Positions 1-8,146 of a DNA stretch of 59,671 bases are shown here, piece after piece. This DNA comes from Actinomycetota bacterium (GTDB lineage Bacteria; Actinomycetota; Acidimicrobiia; Spongiisociales; UBA11373): positions 1 to 59,671 of the forward strand of contig JAHLKU010000009.1 of assembly GCA_020444505.1 (NCBI GenBank), in the 5' to 3' direction. Position 1 is the first letter of the stretch. Each line of letters begins with the position of its first letter. The notes beneath the pieces are model-generated. The model was not told the origin of the DNA, did no database searches, and saw only the letters and a list, made by a program, of their open reading frames with translations. The position numbers were made by a program, and so were the translations under genes.

Positions 1-800
1 AGGAACAGGCGGTAGCCCTCCAGGAGCGCCGTCGCCGTATCGCCTTCGGCGGTGAGGCCCCCGGCGGCGTCGGCCATGGCGGGGCGTCCGGCGACGGCGA
101 GGGCGTAGGCGAGGCCGGTGCCGGCGATGCGGGCGTCCGCGCTGCCCTCCGGGCCGCCCTCCGGCGGGCCGAGCCGTCCCTTGCCGTCCGCCACCACGAG
201 GTCCATCGGGGCGCGGCCCTCGATGTCGAGGCGGACCCTGGCCCCCTCGGGGAGGCCGGCGCCCTTGACGGCGCCCCATCCGGTCAGCCGGATCGCACGG
301 TCCTCCAGGATGCGGACCGCCGTCGGCTCGGTGCCGGGGTCGATGGGGAGGCCCAGCGCGGTGCGCAGGTCCATCAGGTGCACCAGCACGTCGGCCATGC
401 GGATCTCGGCGGCCTGGTGGGCCGGCACCATGCCGACCGGCGACGGCACCGGCTGCTCCCAGTCGTCCGGCCCGTAGGCGCCCACCTGGGCGAGCGTCGC
501 CTCGGCGGCGGTGACCACCTCGCCCAGCACGTCGCCCACCGGCAACGGCCGGCGGGCGGCCACCCCCTCTTCGGTGAAGGCATGGAACCCGCCGAAGGCG
601 GACGGGTCGAACGTCTCGGGCGTCGGCGGCTGCGGGTAGCCGTGGGCGATGCCCTCGACGTGCCCCAGGTGGGCGGCGACGTCGCGCACCGCCCATCCCT
701 CGCACGGGGTGGGCCGGTCCCAGTCGGCGCCGTCGAGGCCGCGGAGCAGGGCGACCGCCCCTCCCCACGCCTCCCGCAGGCCGGTGAGGAGGTCCCTCAT
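1..800 (-). CDS. TIGR03083-type maleylpyruvate isomerase / mycothiol transferase-like protein (3' end outside window)
   Basis: The frame is open from the ATG at 800 to the window edge, so the C-terminus is missing. I translated it by hand. The N-terminal stretch contains WDRPTPCEGWAVRDVAAHLGH (near residues 27-47), the hallmark of the DinB-like four-helix domain of the MDMPI/TIGR03083 family. The His in AAHLGH is a likely metal ligand. A second region with HQAAEIRMADVLVHLMDLR also fits. Family members are mycothiol-dependent isomerases or S-transferases acting on thiol conjugates in actinobacteria; the substrate cannot be told here. The start overlaps the stop of the upstream acetyltransferase gene (ATGA), so the two are probably co-transcribed and translationally coupled. 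Confidence 0.75.
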   Translation of the reverse strand, partial: MRDLLTGLREAWGGAVALLRGLDGADWDRPTPCEGWAVRDVAAHLGHVEGIAHGYPQPPTPETFDPSAFGGFHAFTEEGVAARRPLPVGDVLGEVVTAAEATLAQVGAYGPDDWEQPVPSPVGMVPAHQAAEIRMADVLVHLMDLRTALGLPIDPGTEPTAVRILEDRAIRLTGWGAVKGAGLPEGARVRLDIEGRAPMDLVVADGKGRLGPPEGGPEGSADARIAGTGLAYALAVAGRPAMADAAGGLTAEGDTATALLEGYRLF

Positions 801-1720
801 GCCGACGACCCCTCGGCGGGGATGCGCCAGGTGCACGCCGTCGTCCTGCCGGCGGGCCCGAGCGACCGGTACAGGAAGGTGCCCGGCGCCGGCTCCGGCG
901 CCGACCCGATGTAGGCGAAGCGGCCGCCCAGCGCCCGCTGGTTGTGCAGGCACCGGAGCACCACCGCCTTGGCGAGGCCGCGGCCCTGGAAGTCGGGGTG
1001 GGTGGCCACCGGGTCGATGCCGCAGACGCCGTTGCCGGCGTCGGCGGTGCCCCGGCAGTACCCGGCCACCCGCCCGCCGGGGGCCACCGCCACCACGCTC
1101 AACTCGGGGCGGAACATGGGGTTGGCCTCCAGGTGGCGCAACTGGGGGACCAGGTCCCGTTCCACGCCGAATGCGGCACGCAGGCAGTCCGAGACGCCGC
1201 GGTACACGGCGTCGCCGGTGTCGGCCAGGGTGAGGACCTCGAAGCCGTCGGGGACCGGCGGCACCTCGGGGAGGCCGGCGAGGTCGTACTCCCACTCGTG
1301 GCCCGTGGCCGGTTCCTCCACCAGGCCCGCCTCCCGGCACACCTCGCGCAGCCACGCCGCCCGGTCGGAGAACTCCAGGGCCAGGCCCAGCCCGCGCCGC
1401 TCGTGATCGGCCCGCACCGACGCCAGCGCCGCCGCCACCGCCGCCGGGTCCTCGGCGCCGGTGACCAGGCACACGTCGTCCTCGCCGTACTCGGCCACCG
1501 CCACCAGGCGGAGCCGGCCGTCCTCCCTGAAGAGCCGGCAGTTGCGCCCGAACCACCCCGGATCGTCGGAGAACACCACGGCGTTGCGGCCCCAGCGCCA
1601 GTCGACGAAGCGGCCGGTGTCCCATCCCCAGGTCTTCTGGGAGAACGGGTTGGCGGCCCCGAAGAAGGCGACGGCCTCGTCCAGCGTCTCGTCGGTGAGC
1701 GGTTCGGAGTGCAGGTCCAC
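797..1720 (-). CDS. GNAT-family N-acetyltransferase
   Basis: About 307 residues. The acetyl-CoA-binding motif A is clear near the C-terminus (GIDPVATHPDFQGRGLAKAV), followed by the usual beta-bulge region. The first half is less conserved and may be a degenerate second GNAT fold; substrate unknown. I prefer the GTG start at 1720 to an upstream ATG at 1780. A TACGAT box lies 7 bases before the GTG (1728-1733), and the longer version would run to within 8 bases of the divergent gene and add a low-complexity leader. It ends in an ATGA overlap with the MDMPI-like gene. Confidence 0.75.
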   Translation of the reverse strand: MDLHSEPLTDETLDEAVAFFGAANPFSQKTWGWDTGRFVDWRWGRNAVVFSDDPGWFGRNCRLFREDGRLRLVAVAEYGEDDVCLVTGAEDPAAVAAALASVRADHERRGLGLALEFSDRAAWLREVCREAGLVEEPATGHEWEYDLAGLPEVPPVPDGFEVLTLADTGDAVYRGVSDCLRAAFGVERDLVPQLRHLEANPMFRPELSVVAVAPGGRVAGYCRGTADAGNGVCGIDPVATHPDFQGRGLAKAVVLRCLHNQRALGGRFAYIGSAPEPAPGTFLYRSLGPAGRTTACTWRIPAEGSSA

Positions 1721-1727
1721 GGCGGGG

Positions 1728-1733
1728 ATCGTA
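1728..1733 (-). promoter_or_regulatory. Putative leaderless -10 box (TACGAT) for the GNAT gene
   Basis: TACGAT on the minus strand ends 7 bases before the GTG at 1720. It matches the TANNNT pattern repeated before many operon heads in this window. It decides the start of the GNAT gene. Confidence 0.45.
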
Positions 1734-1774
1734 CCGGCGCGCCGCGGGTCCCGGGGGGCGTCGCCACCCGTCAC

Positions 1775-1780
1775 TACCAT
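1775..1780 (+). promoter_or_regulatory. Putative leaderless -10 box (TACCAT) for the nurA-herA-sbcDC operon
   Basis: TACCAT lies 8 bases before the ATG at 1789 with no Shine-Dalgarno sequence in between, so transcription probably starts at or next to the start codon. Confidence 0.45.
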
Positions 1781-1788
1781 CGCTGGCC

Positions 1789-2730
1789 ATGGCCCGCCTG
1801 CACGTCGAAGCCTGGGCGCCCGAGTACGGCCCCGCCGTCGAACCGGTCGACGACCTGGCCCCCCAGGAGGGGACGGTCGAGATCGGCGTCGAGGGCCGGC
1901 CGTGGGAGCCGGTGGCCGGCAGCGACGACGGGGTGCCGCTGGTGGCGTTCGTGGACGGGGTGCGCCGCATCGACGCCCGCCTGGTGCTCGACGACCCCGG
2001 CAAGGGCCCCATCCCCGGCCTCTGCGGCTCCTACGCCGTCGGCGCCGTCGTGTGGGACCGGGAGCGCCGCCGCTCGGAGGTGGTGGGCGCCGAGGTGCAC
2101 CGCCTCGCGGTCCTCGCCGGGGGCCACAAGGCCGAGATCCCCCCGGCCGGGCCGGCGCTGTCGTGGTCCACGGCCGCGGTGCAGGACGGCGACCCCGGCT
2201 CGCTGCTCCGCCACTTCCAGGAGCGGATGCGTCACTCTGAAGGGGTGCTCGCCCGCGACCTGGGCGACGGGGGGCATTTCGTGGTGGCCGACGGCCCCTT
2301 CCACCAGCCGTCGCCGTCGGAGACCATCGGCTACGTGAAGACGCACCACGTGGACTACCTGGCCAACGGCCACGGCGAGATCATCGGACGGCTCCGCCCG
2401 GGCGAGCGGACGCCGCTGTTCACCATCAAGGGATGGGAGCGGTACTCGTGGTACCTGCGCCTCGCCGAGGTGCCGGGCGGCCACTCGTGGAGCGGCGTGG
2501 TCCGCTGCGAGGCGGCGGCGGCCAACCCGGTGGAGGACGTCGTGGTGCTGGCCGACCGCAGCGCCGCCATCCTCCCCACCGTGGCGTCGGAGAGCCACCT
2601 CGACCCCCGGGCACCCCAGAACCTGATCCCCATCGCCGCCCTGGAGCGCGACCTCCGGCACCGCCTCGGCGACGCCGGCCTGGTGCTGCGCCACCTGCGG
2701 GCGGCGGTCATGCGAATGGAGGCGGCGTGA
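1789..2730 (+). CDS. nurA: NurA-like DNA end-processing nuclease
   Basis: 313 residues. NurA is a Mn-dependent 5'-3' exo/endonuclease that works with the HerA translocase in DNA end resection. Two features fit. FVDGVRRID (Asp56) resembles the first catalytic Asp motif near the N-terminus of NurA. VVADGPF followed by YVKTHH (Asp168, Lys184) resembles the second acidic/Lys motif. The gene starts a tight four-gene operon with a HerA-like ATPase (GTGA overlap), SbcD/Mre11 and SbcC/Rad50, the order expected for an archaeal-type resection module. The assignment rests on these motifs and the context; overall similarity was not tested. Confidence 0.65.
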   Translation: MARLHVEAWAPEYGPAVEPVDDLAPQEGTVEIGVEGRPWEPVAGSDDGVPLVAFVDGVRRIDARLVLDDPGKGPIPGLCGSYAVGAVVWDRERRRSEVVGAEVHRLAVLAGGHKAEIPPAGPALSWSTAAVQDGDPGSLLRHFQERMRHSEGVLARDLGDGGHFVVADGPFHQPSPSETIGYVKTHHVDYLANGHGEIIGRLRPGERTPLFTIKGWERYSWYLRLAEVPGGHSWSGVVRCEAAAANPVEDVVVLADRSAAILPTVASESHLDPRAPQNLIPIAALERDLRHRLGDAGLVLRHLRAAVMRMEAA

Positions 2731-4433
2731 GCGTCGGGCACGTGATCGGCAGCCAGCACACATCCACCCGCGACTTCCGGGTGGTCCTCGGCGAGGCCGA
2801 GTACCTGCAACTCGACGACCTGGTGGTGGTGCGCACCGACGTGCCCGGCAGGGGCCACGTCGACACGTACGGCATCGTCACCGAGGTGGAGGCCCTCTAC
2901 GAGGGGGCGTCGTTCGAGTCGGACACGGTCCGCATCGCCGCGGAGGGCAGCATGCCCGGCGGCAAGGTCCGCTCGGCGCAGGTGTCGGTGACCCGGGTGG
3001 ACCCCGAGGTGTGGGTGGCGCCCGACCCCGGCGGCGAGGTGCAGCGGGCCACCGGCGACGCCCGCCGCAAGGCGCTGTACGCCGACGAGATGGAGCGCCC
3101 GCTGCCGGTGGGCCTGGGCCGCGACGGCGAGCCGGTGTTCGTGGACCTCGACTTCTTCGACGGCCGCAAGGGCGGGCACATGTCCATCAGCGGCATCAGC
3201 GGCGTCGCCACCAAGACCTCGTTCGCCCTGTTCTGGCTGCGGATGCTCACCGGCCGGCCCGACGTCACCGGCGACGCCGGGCACAACCTGCGGGTGCTGG
3301 TGTTCAACGTGAAGGGCGAGGACCTGCTGTGGCTCGACAAGCCCAACCGGTACTTCACCGCCGAGCACGCCGGGGCGTGGCGTGGCCTGGGCGTGGAGCC
3401 GGGGCCGTTCCCGTCGGTGTCGCTGTGGGCGCCGCCCCGGGCCAGGTCGGGCGACGTGGCGGTGCCCGACATCGGCGGCCGCCAGGACGTGGACGTGTTC
3501 GCCTGGACGCCGCGGGAATTCGTGGACGAGGGGCTGCTGCGGTTCCTGTTCACCGACGCCTCCGACCTCCGCACCCAGGTGTCGTTCGTCGCCGAGCGGG
3601 TGGAGGCACAGCTCCGCCGCTACGCCGTCGACGTGGCCGGACGGGCGGGGGCGATCGTGCTGCGCGACCCGGTGGAGGGCCACCGCCCCGGCGACCTGGT
3701 CACCCCCAACCCCGGCGAGCGGGTCGTCACCGACCTGGCGACGCTGGTGGACGCCGTGGAGGAGTTCATCGACCCGCCCGACGGCGAGCCGGACGTGAAG
3801 TGGACCGGCCGGGTGCAGGCCGGCACCGTCTCGGCGTTCATGCGCCGGGTGCACGCCGCGGTGGGGCGCCTCGGCCACCTGATCCGCGCCGGTGACTCGC
3901 GTCGCATCGACCGCAGCCGGGCCGAGGTGACCGTGGTGGGCATCCAGTCGCTGCACGACCTGGGCCAGCGCTTCGTGGTCGGCGCCCTGCTCGCCGAGGC
4001 GTTCCGGGAGAAGGAGCGCAGCGGCCAGCGGCTGCCGTTGTCGGTGGTGGTGCTGGACGAGTTGAACAAGTACGCCCCCCGGGAGGGGCAGAGCCCCATC
4101 AAGGACATGCTCATCGACATCGCCCAGCGGGGACGGTCGCTCGGGGTGCTGCTGGTGGGCGCTCAGCAGACCGCCTCGCGCGTGGCGCCCGAGGTGCTCG
4201 AGAACGCCGCCCTGCGGGTGGCCGGGCGCCTCGACGCCGCCGAGGCCGAGCGGTCCGAGTACGGCTGGATGCTGCCGTCCACCAGGGCCAGGGCACGGCT
4301 GCTGAAGCCGGGCACGATGGTGGTGTCCCAGCCGTCCATCCCGGTGCCGCTGGTGGTGGACTTCCCGTTCCCGCCGTGGGCCACCCGGAAGGAGGAGGTC
4401 GCCGAGGGCGGCGACCCCTTCGACGGCCTGTAG
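2727..4433 (+). CDS. herA: HerA-like hexameric DNA-translocating ATPase
   Basis: About 568 residues from a GTG overlapping the nurA stop. There is an N-terminal beta-rich HAS-barrel-like region (about 1-100), then a P-loop ATPase core. The Walker A is unusual: GISGVATKTS (residues 156-165) has TKT where GKT is expected and one extra residue. Walker B is VVVLDELNKYAP (about 440-452). RGRSLGVLLVGAQQTASRV follows as the sensor/arginine-finger region typical of HerA/FtsK relatives. HerA rings pump DNA and load NurA for end resection. SbcD starts immediately after the stop, implying one transcript. Confidence 0.75.
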   Translation: MSVGHVIGSQHTSTRDFRVVLGEAEYLQLDDLVVVRTDVPGRGHVDTYGIVTEVEALYEGASFESDTVRIAAEGSMPGGKVRSAQVSVTRVDPEVWVAPDPGGEVQRATGDARRKALYADEMERPLPVGLGRDGEPVFVDLDFFDGRKGGHMSISGISGVATKTSFALFWLRMLTGRPDVTGDAGHNLRVLVFNVKGEDLLWLDKPNRYFTAEHAGAWRGLGVEPGPFPSVSLWAPPRARSGDVAVPDIGGRQDVDVFAWTPREFVDEGLLRFLFTDASDLRTQVSFVAERVEAQLRRYAVDVAGRAGAIVLRDPVEGHRPGDLVTPNPGERVVTDLATLVDAVEEFIDPPDGEPDVKWTGRVQAGTVSAFMRRVHAAVGRLGHLIRAGDSRRIDRSRAEVTVVGIQSLHDLGQRFVVGALLAEAFREKERSGQRLPLSVVVLDELNKYAPREGQSPIKDMLIDIAQRGRSLGVLLVGAQQTASRVAPEVLENAALRVAGRLDAAEAERSEYGWMLPSTRARARLLKPGTMVVSQPSIPVPLVVDFPFPPWATRKEEVAEGGDPFDGL

Positions 4434-5600
4434 ATGAGGATCCTCCACACCAGCGACTGGCACGTCGGCAAGCGGCTGGGCCGCCACGACCGCATGGACG
4501 AGCATCGCGAGGCGATGGCCGAGGTGGCCCGCATCGCCGGCGACGAGGCCGCCGACCTGGTGGTGCATTCCGGCGACCTGTTCGACCGCCCGGTCCCGCC
4601 GGTGGACGCGCTGCGGGACGGCCTCGACGGCCTGGTGCGCCTCGCCGACGGCGGGAAGCGCCCCGTGGTGGTGGTGGCCGGCAACCACGACTCGCCCGAG
4701 CTGTTCGAGGCGCTCGCCCCGTTCCTCGAGGGGTTCAACGTCCACCTGGTGGGCAGGATCAAGCGGCCCGACGACGGAGGCGTCCTCAGCCTGGAGGCGG
4801 GCGGCGCCACGGCACACGTCGCCTGCTTCCCGTTCCTGCGGGCGGCGCGAGCGGTGGACTTCATGGAGCGCGCCGACAAGTGGTACGGCTCCTACGCCGA
4901 CCGGGTGCGGCGCCTGTGCGAGGTGTACGCCGACGACGTGGCGGGCCGTCGGGGTGACGGCGGGGGCATCGGCCTGCTGGTGGCGCACTTCATGGTCGGC
5001 GGCATCCGGGTGCGGACCGGGGCGCCGCGCGGCGAGCGCGAACTGCACATGGGCGAGGCGTACACCGCCACCAGCCAGGCCGTCCCCACCTCGCTCGACT
5101 ACGTGGCGATGGGCCACATCCACGCCCCGCAGCCGGTGCCGGGCGCCCCGGTGCCCGCCGAGTACGCCGGGTCGCTGCTGCAACTGGACTTCGGCGAGGC
5201 CGGCGAGGAGAAGCGGGTGGTGCTGGTGGAGGCCGGCGACGGTCCGGCGGCGGTGCGCAGCATCCCGCTGCAGGCCGGCAGGCCGCTGGTGCGCGCCTCG
5301 GGCACGTGGGCCGACCTCGACGCCCGCGACGACCTCGACGATGTGTGGCTCGACCTGGCGGTGGAGACCGGGGGGCCCGAGCCCGGCCTGGCCGACACCG
5401 CAAGGGAGCGGTTCCCCCACCTGGTGAAGGTGACGGCCCGCTACGAGCGGCCCGACGCCGGCGACGACCGGCCCGAAGGCCTCCCGCTCGCCGACCTCTA
5501 CGCCGCCTACGCGCTGGCCACCCACGGCGAGGAGCCCGCGGACGATGTGATGGCGGCGTTCGCCGAGGTGGAGGAGGAGGCGCTGGGTGCGGCCCCGTGA
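4434..5600 (+). CDS. sbcD: Exonuclease subunit SbcD (Mre11 family)
   Basis: 388 residues. All Mre11/SbcD phosphoesterase motifs are visible: TSDWHVGKRL (Asp8, His10), HSGDLFDR, GNHDSPE, a His in VAHFMVGG and MGHIHAP. These bind the two metal ions. SbcD with SbcC forms an ATP-dependent double-strand exonuclease and hairpin endonuclease that opens blocked ends. The ATG follows the herA stop with no gap, and the 3' end overlaps sbcC by 14 bases, as usual for co-translated SbcDC. Confidence 0.95.
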   Translation: MRILHTSDWHVGKRLGRHDRMDEHREAMAEVARIAGDEAADLVVHSGDLFDRPVPPVDALRDGLDGLVRLADGGKRPVVVVAGNHDSPELFEALAPFLEGFNVHLVGRIKRPDDGGVLSLEAGGATAHVACFPFLRAARAVDFMERADKWYGSYADRVRRLCEVYADDVAGRRGDGGGIGLLVAHFMVGGIRVRTGAPRGERELHMGEAYTATSQAVPTSLDYVAMGHIHAPQPVPGAPVPAEYAGSLLQLDFGEAGEEKRVVLVEAGDGPAAVRSIPLQAGRPLVRASGTWADLDARDDLDDVWLDLAVETGGPEPGLADTARERFPHLVKVTARYERPDAGDDRPEGLPLADLYAAYALATHGEEPADDVMAAFAEVEEEALGAAP

Positions 5601-8115
5601 GCTGACCCTCGACGGCTTCCGCTCCTATGCCGGGGCGGCCACCTTCTCCTGGGAGGGCCGGAGCCTGGTGGGCATCGTGGGGCCGATCGGCAGCGGCAAG
5701 TCGTCGATCCTCGACGGCATCTGCTTCGCGTTGTACGGCCGCACCCCGCGGCTGGGCACCGAGACGAAGGGGCTCATCAACCAGCGGCGGGACGAGGGCA
5801 AGGTGGCGCTCACCTTCTCGGTGGACGGCGGGGTGTGGCGGGTGGTGCGGGCGCTGCGGCGCCGCGGCCAGGCCGCCCACGCCCTCTACCGGGTGGGCGA
5901 CGACGGGTCGGAGGCCGAGGTCACCGACAAGGCGAGGGAGGTGACCGAGCGGGTCACCGAACTGCTCGGCCTCGACTACGACGGGTTCCGCCGCTCGGTG
6001 CTGCTGGCCCAGGGGCAGTTCGCCGAGTTCCTGGAGGCCACGCCCGGCGAGCGCAACAGCGTGCTGAAGGGCGTGTTCGGCTTCGAGCGGCTCGATGCGA
6101 TGCGCGACGCCGCCCGTCGCCGCCGGGACGAGGCCGCCGCCGGCCTCACCGCCCTGGAGCGCCTGCGGGAGCGTGCCGACCAGGACCGCAAGGGCCTGGA
6201 CGCCGCCACGCTCGAGCAGCAGGAGACCGCCGGGGCGCTGGCGCGCCTCGAGGCGGCCCGGCCGCCCGCGGAGGAGGCGGCGGCCGCTGTGGCGGCCCTC
6301 GACGCCGAGGCCGGTGCGCTCGGCGCCGAGCGGCAGCAGATGATGGACCTGGCCGGGCGGATCCCCGACCGGGAGGAGACCGAGGCGCTGCTGGCGGCCC
6401 GGGAGGAGGCGATGAGGCGCATCGCCGGGGCGGAGGAGGCGGCGGCCGCCGCCGCCGGGCAGGAGAAGGCGGCGTCGGAGGCGCTCGACGGCGTGGTCGC
6501 GGCGACCGGGGGCCGGCAGTCCCTCGCCGACGCCGCCGCCCACCTGGCCCGCCTCGACGCCCAGCGCGAGGCGTCCGCCGCGGCCGAGCAGGCGGCGTCC
6601 CGCGCCGCCACCGCCGCCGAGCAGGCCGCCGCTGCGGCCGTTGCCGCGTCGGAGGCGGTGGAGGAGGCCGGCGCCGGGGTGCAGCGGGCGGCTGCGGCGC
6701 TGGCCGAGAGGACGGCGGCCCGGGAGGCCGCCGAGGCTGCGCTCCACGAGGCCACGCACCGCGACCTGGCAGCGGGGCTCCGCAAGGGCATCACCGCCGG
6801 CGACCGCTGCCCCGTCTGCGAGCAGGAGGTCGCCGAGGTGCCGGCCGCTGCCGACAGCGGCCTCGACGAGGCACAGGCCGCACTGCGGCAGGCGGCGTCC
6901 GCCGAGCAGGAGGCGGCCGCGGCGGAGCGGGCCGCCGCGCAGCGCCTGGCCGCCGCCGAGGCGTCGGCGGCGGCGTCGGGCGGGGCGGCGGAGAAGGCGG
7001 CCGCCGAGGCGTCTGCCGCCGCCGCAGCGGTGGAGGCGTCGCACACCGCCGTGGCGGAGACCGCGGCGGTGCTGGCCGCCGCACTGGGAGAGCCGTCCGG
7101 CGACCCGGCCGCCGTGGTGGGGGAGCGGAGAACGGCGTTGGAGCGGGCCGAGGAGGCGCTCGAGGCCGCCAGGAAGGCGTCGGCGGAGGCGGCGGCGGCG
7201 GTGGAGGCGGCGCGCACCGGGTCGAAGGAGTCTGCGGCCGGGGTGAGCCGGCTGCTCGCCCGCCTCGCCGACCTGGCGGGGCGCCTCCGGGTGGAGGTGT
7301 CGCTGGAGCCGGAGCCGCCGGTGCTGCGGGAGGCGCTCGGCACGCTCCGCGAGGCGTGGGTGGACCGGATGGCCGCCGTGGACGCTCGCCTCGCCGAGAT
7401 CGGGGGGGCCCGGGCGGAGCGGGCCGCCGCGCGAGAGGCGGCGTTGAAGGAGGCGGGCCTGGGGCCCGACGACGACCTGGCGGCGGCCATCGCCGCGGCG
7501 CGGGAGCAGAAGGCGGCCGTGGACGGCAGGGTGGACGACCTCGGCAAGCGCCTGGAGGACCTGGCGCGCCTGGAACAGGAGCACGCCGACCTGGAGGCCC
7601 GCCGCGCCCGGTACCAGCGCCTGGTGGACGACCTGGCCCCGGCGAAGTTCCCGGCGTTCGTCCTCGACGACCGGCGCCGGGCGCTGGCGGCGCTGGGCAG
7701 CGAGCGCTTCGAGTACCTGAGCGCAGGGCGCTACCGGTTCACCGACGACGGCGAATTCGGCATCGTTGACCTGGCGGCCGCAGACACCACTCGCTCGGCC
7801 GCCTCGCTGTCGGGCGGCGAGACGTTCCTGGCGTCGCTCGCCCTCGCCCTCGCGCTGGCCGAGATCGTGGCCCGCGAGGGCGGCCGCCTGGATGCGTTCT
7901 TCCTGGACGAGGGGTTCGGCAGCCTCGACGACGAGCACGTCGCGCTGGCCATGGACGGCATCGAGCGCCTCGTCACCGAGGGGCCCGACCGCCTGATCGT
8001 CATCGTCAGCCACGTCCCCGGCCTGCGCGACCGCATGGAGGACCTCGTCGTGCTCGCCAAGGACGAGGTGACCGGCGACACCACGGTGCGGGCGGGGGCC
8101 GCCCGGCCGGGGTAG
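5587..8115 (+). CDS. sbcC: Exonuclease subunit SbcC (Rad50 family)
   Basis: 842 residues from a GTG. The N-terminal ABC half has Walker A GPIGSGKSS and a Q-loop region (LLAQGQFAEFL). Long Ala/Glu/Arg-rich coiled coils flank a zinc hook CPVC (about 407-410). The C-terminal half carries the signature LSGGETFLASLALALALAE and Walker B FFLDEGFGSLDD. It is shorter than typical SbcC (about 1,000 residues), so the coiled-coil arms are short. It holds DNA ends and drives the SbcD nuclease. The coiled coils are so alanine-rich that all reading frames stay open, which creates long shadow ORFs. Confidence 0.95.
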   Translation: MRPRELTLDGFRSYAGAATFSWEGRSLVGIVGPIGSGKSSILDGICFALYGRTPRLGTETKGLINQRRDEGKVALTFSVDGGVWRVVRALRRRGQAAHALYRVGDDGSEAEVTDKAREVTERVTELLGLDYDGFRRSVLLAQGQFAEFLEATPGERNSVLKGVFGFERLDAMRDAARRRRDEAAAGLTALERLRERADQDRKGLDAATLEQQETAGALARLEAARPPAEEAAAAVAALDAEAGALGAERQQMMDLAGRIPDREETEALLAAREEAMRRIAGAEEAAAAAAGQEKAASEALDGVVAATGGRQSLADAAAHLARLDAQREASAAAEQAASRAATAAEQAAAAAVAASEAVEEAGAGVQRAAAALAERTAAREAAEAALHEATHRDLAAGLRKGITAGDRCPVCEQEVAEVPAAADSGLDEAQAALRQAASAEQEAAAAERAAAQRLAAAEASAAASGGAAEKAAAEASAAAAAVEASHTAVAETAAVLAAALGEPSGDPAAVVGERRTALERAEEALEAARKASAEAAAAVEAARTGSKESAAGVSRLLARLADLAGRLRVEVSLEPEPPVLREALGTLREAWVDRMAAVDARLAEIGGARAERAAAREAALKEAGLGPDDDLAAAIAAAREQKAAVDGRVDDLGKRLEDLARLEQEHADLEARRARYQRLVDDLAPAKFPAFVLDDRRRALAALGSERFEYLSAGRYRFTDDGEFGIVDLAAADTTRSAASLSGGETFLASLALALALAEIVAREGGRLDAFFLDEGFGSLDDEHVALAMDGIERLVTEGPDRLIVIVSHVPGLRDRMEDLVVLAKDEVTGDTTVRAGAARPG

Positions 8116-8134
8116 GTGGGCCGGGGCCCACGGC

Positions 8135-8140
8135 TACCAT
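8135..8140 (+). promoter_or_regulatory. Putative leaderless -10 box (TACCAT) for ychF
   Basis: TACCAT ends 6 bases before the GTG at 8147 with no ribosome binding site, the same arrangement as at 1775 and 25031. Confidence 0.5.
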
Positions 8141-8146
8141 CGCCCC

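Noticed and set aside
1721-1780. Upstream ATG (1780) for the GNAT gene
   Set aside because: It would add 20 low-complexity residues and reach within 8 bases of the divergent start; the TACGAT box fits the GTG at 1720.
6200-7560. Low-complexity, repeat-like GC-rich stretch in sbcC as a repeat array
   Set aside because: It encodes the alanine/glutamate-rich coiled coil of SbcC with the CPVC hook in the middle; no regular DNA repeat unit exists.
2355-8013. Very long open frames on the minus strand opposite herA-sbcDC (over 1,000 codons each)
   Set aside because: They are His/Arg/Gly-rich shadow translations of a GC-rich coding strand whose third positions are almost always G or C. They show no motifs, while the plus strand encodes recognisable SbcD and SbcC.
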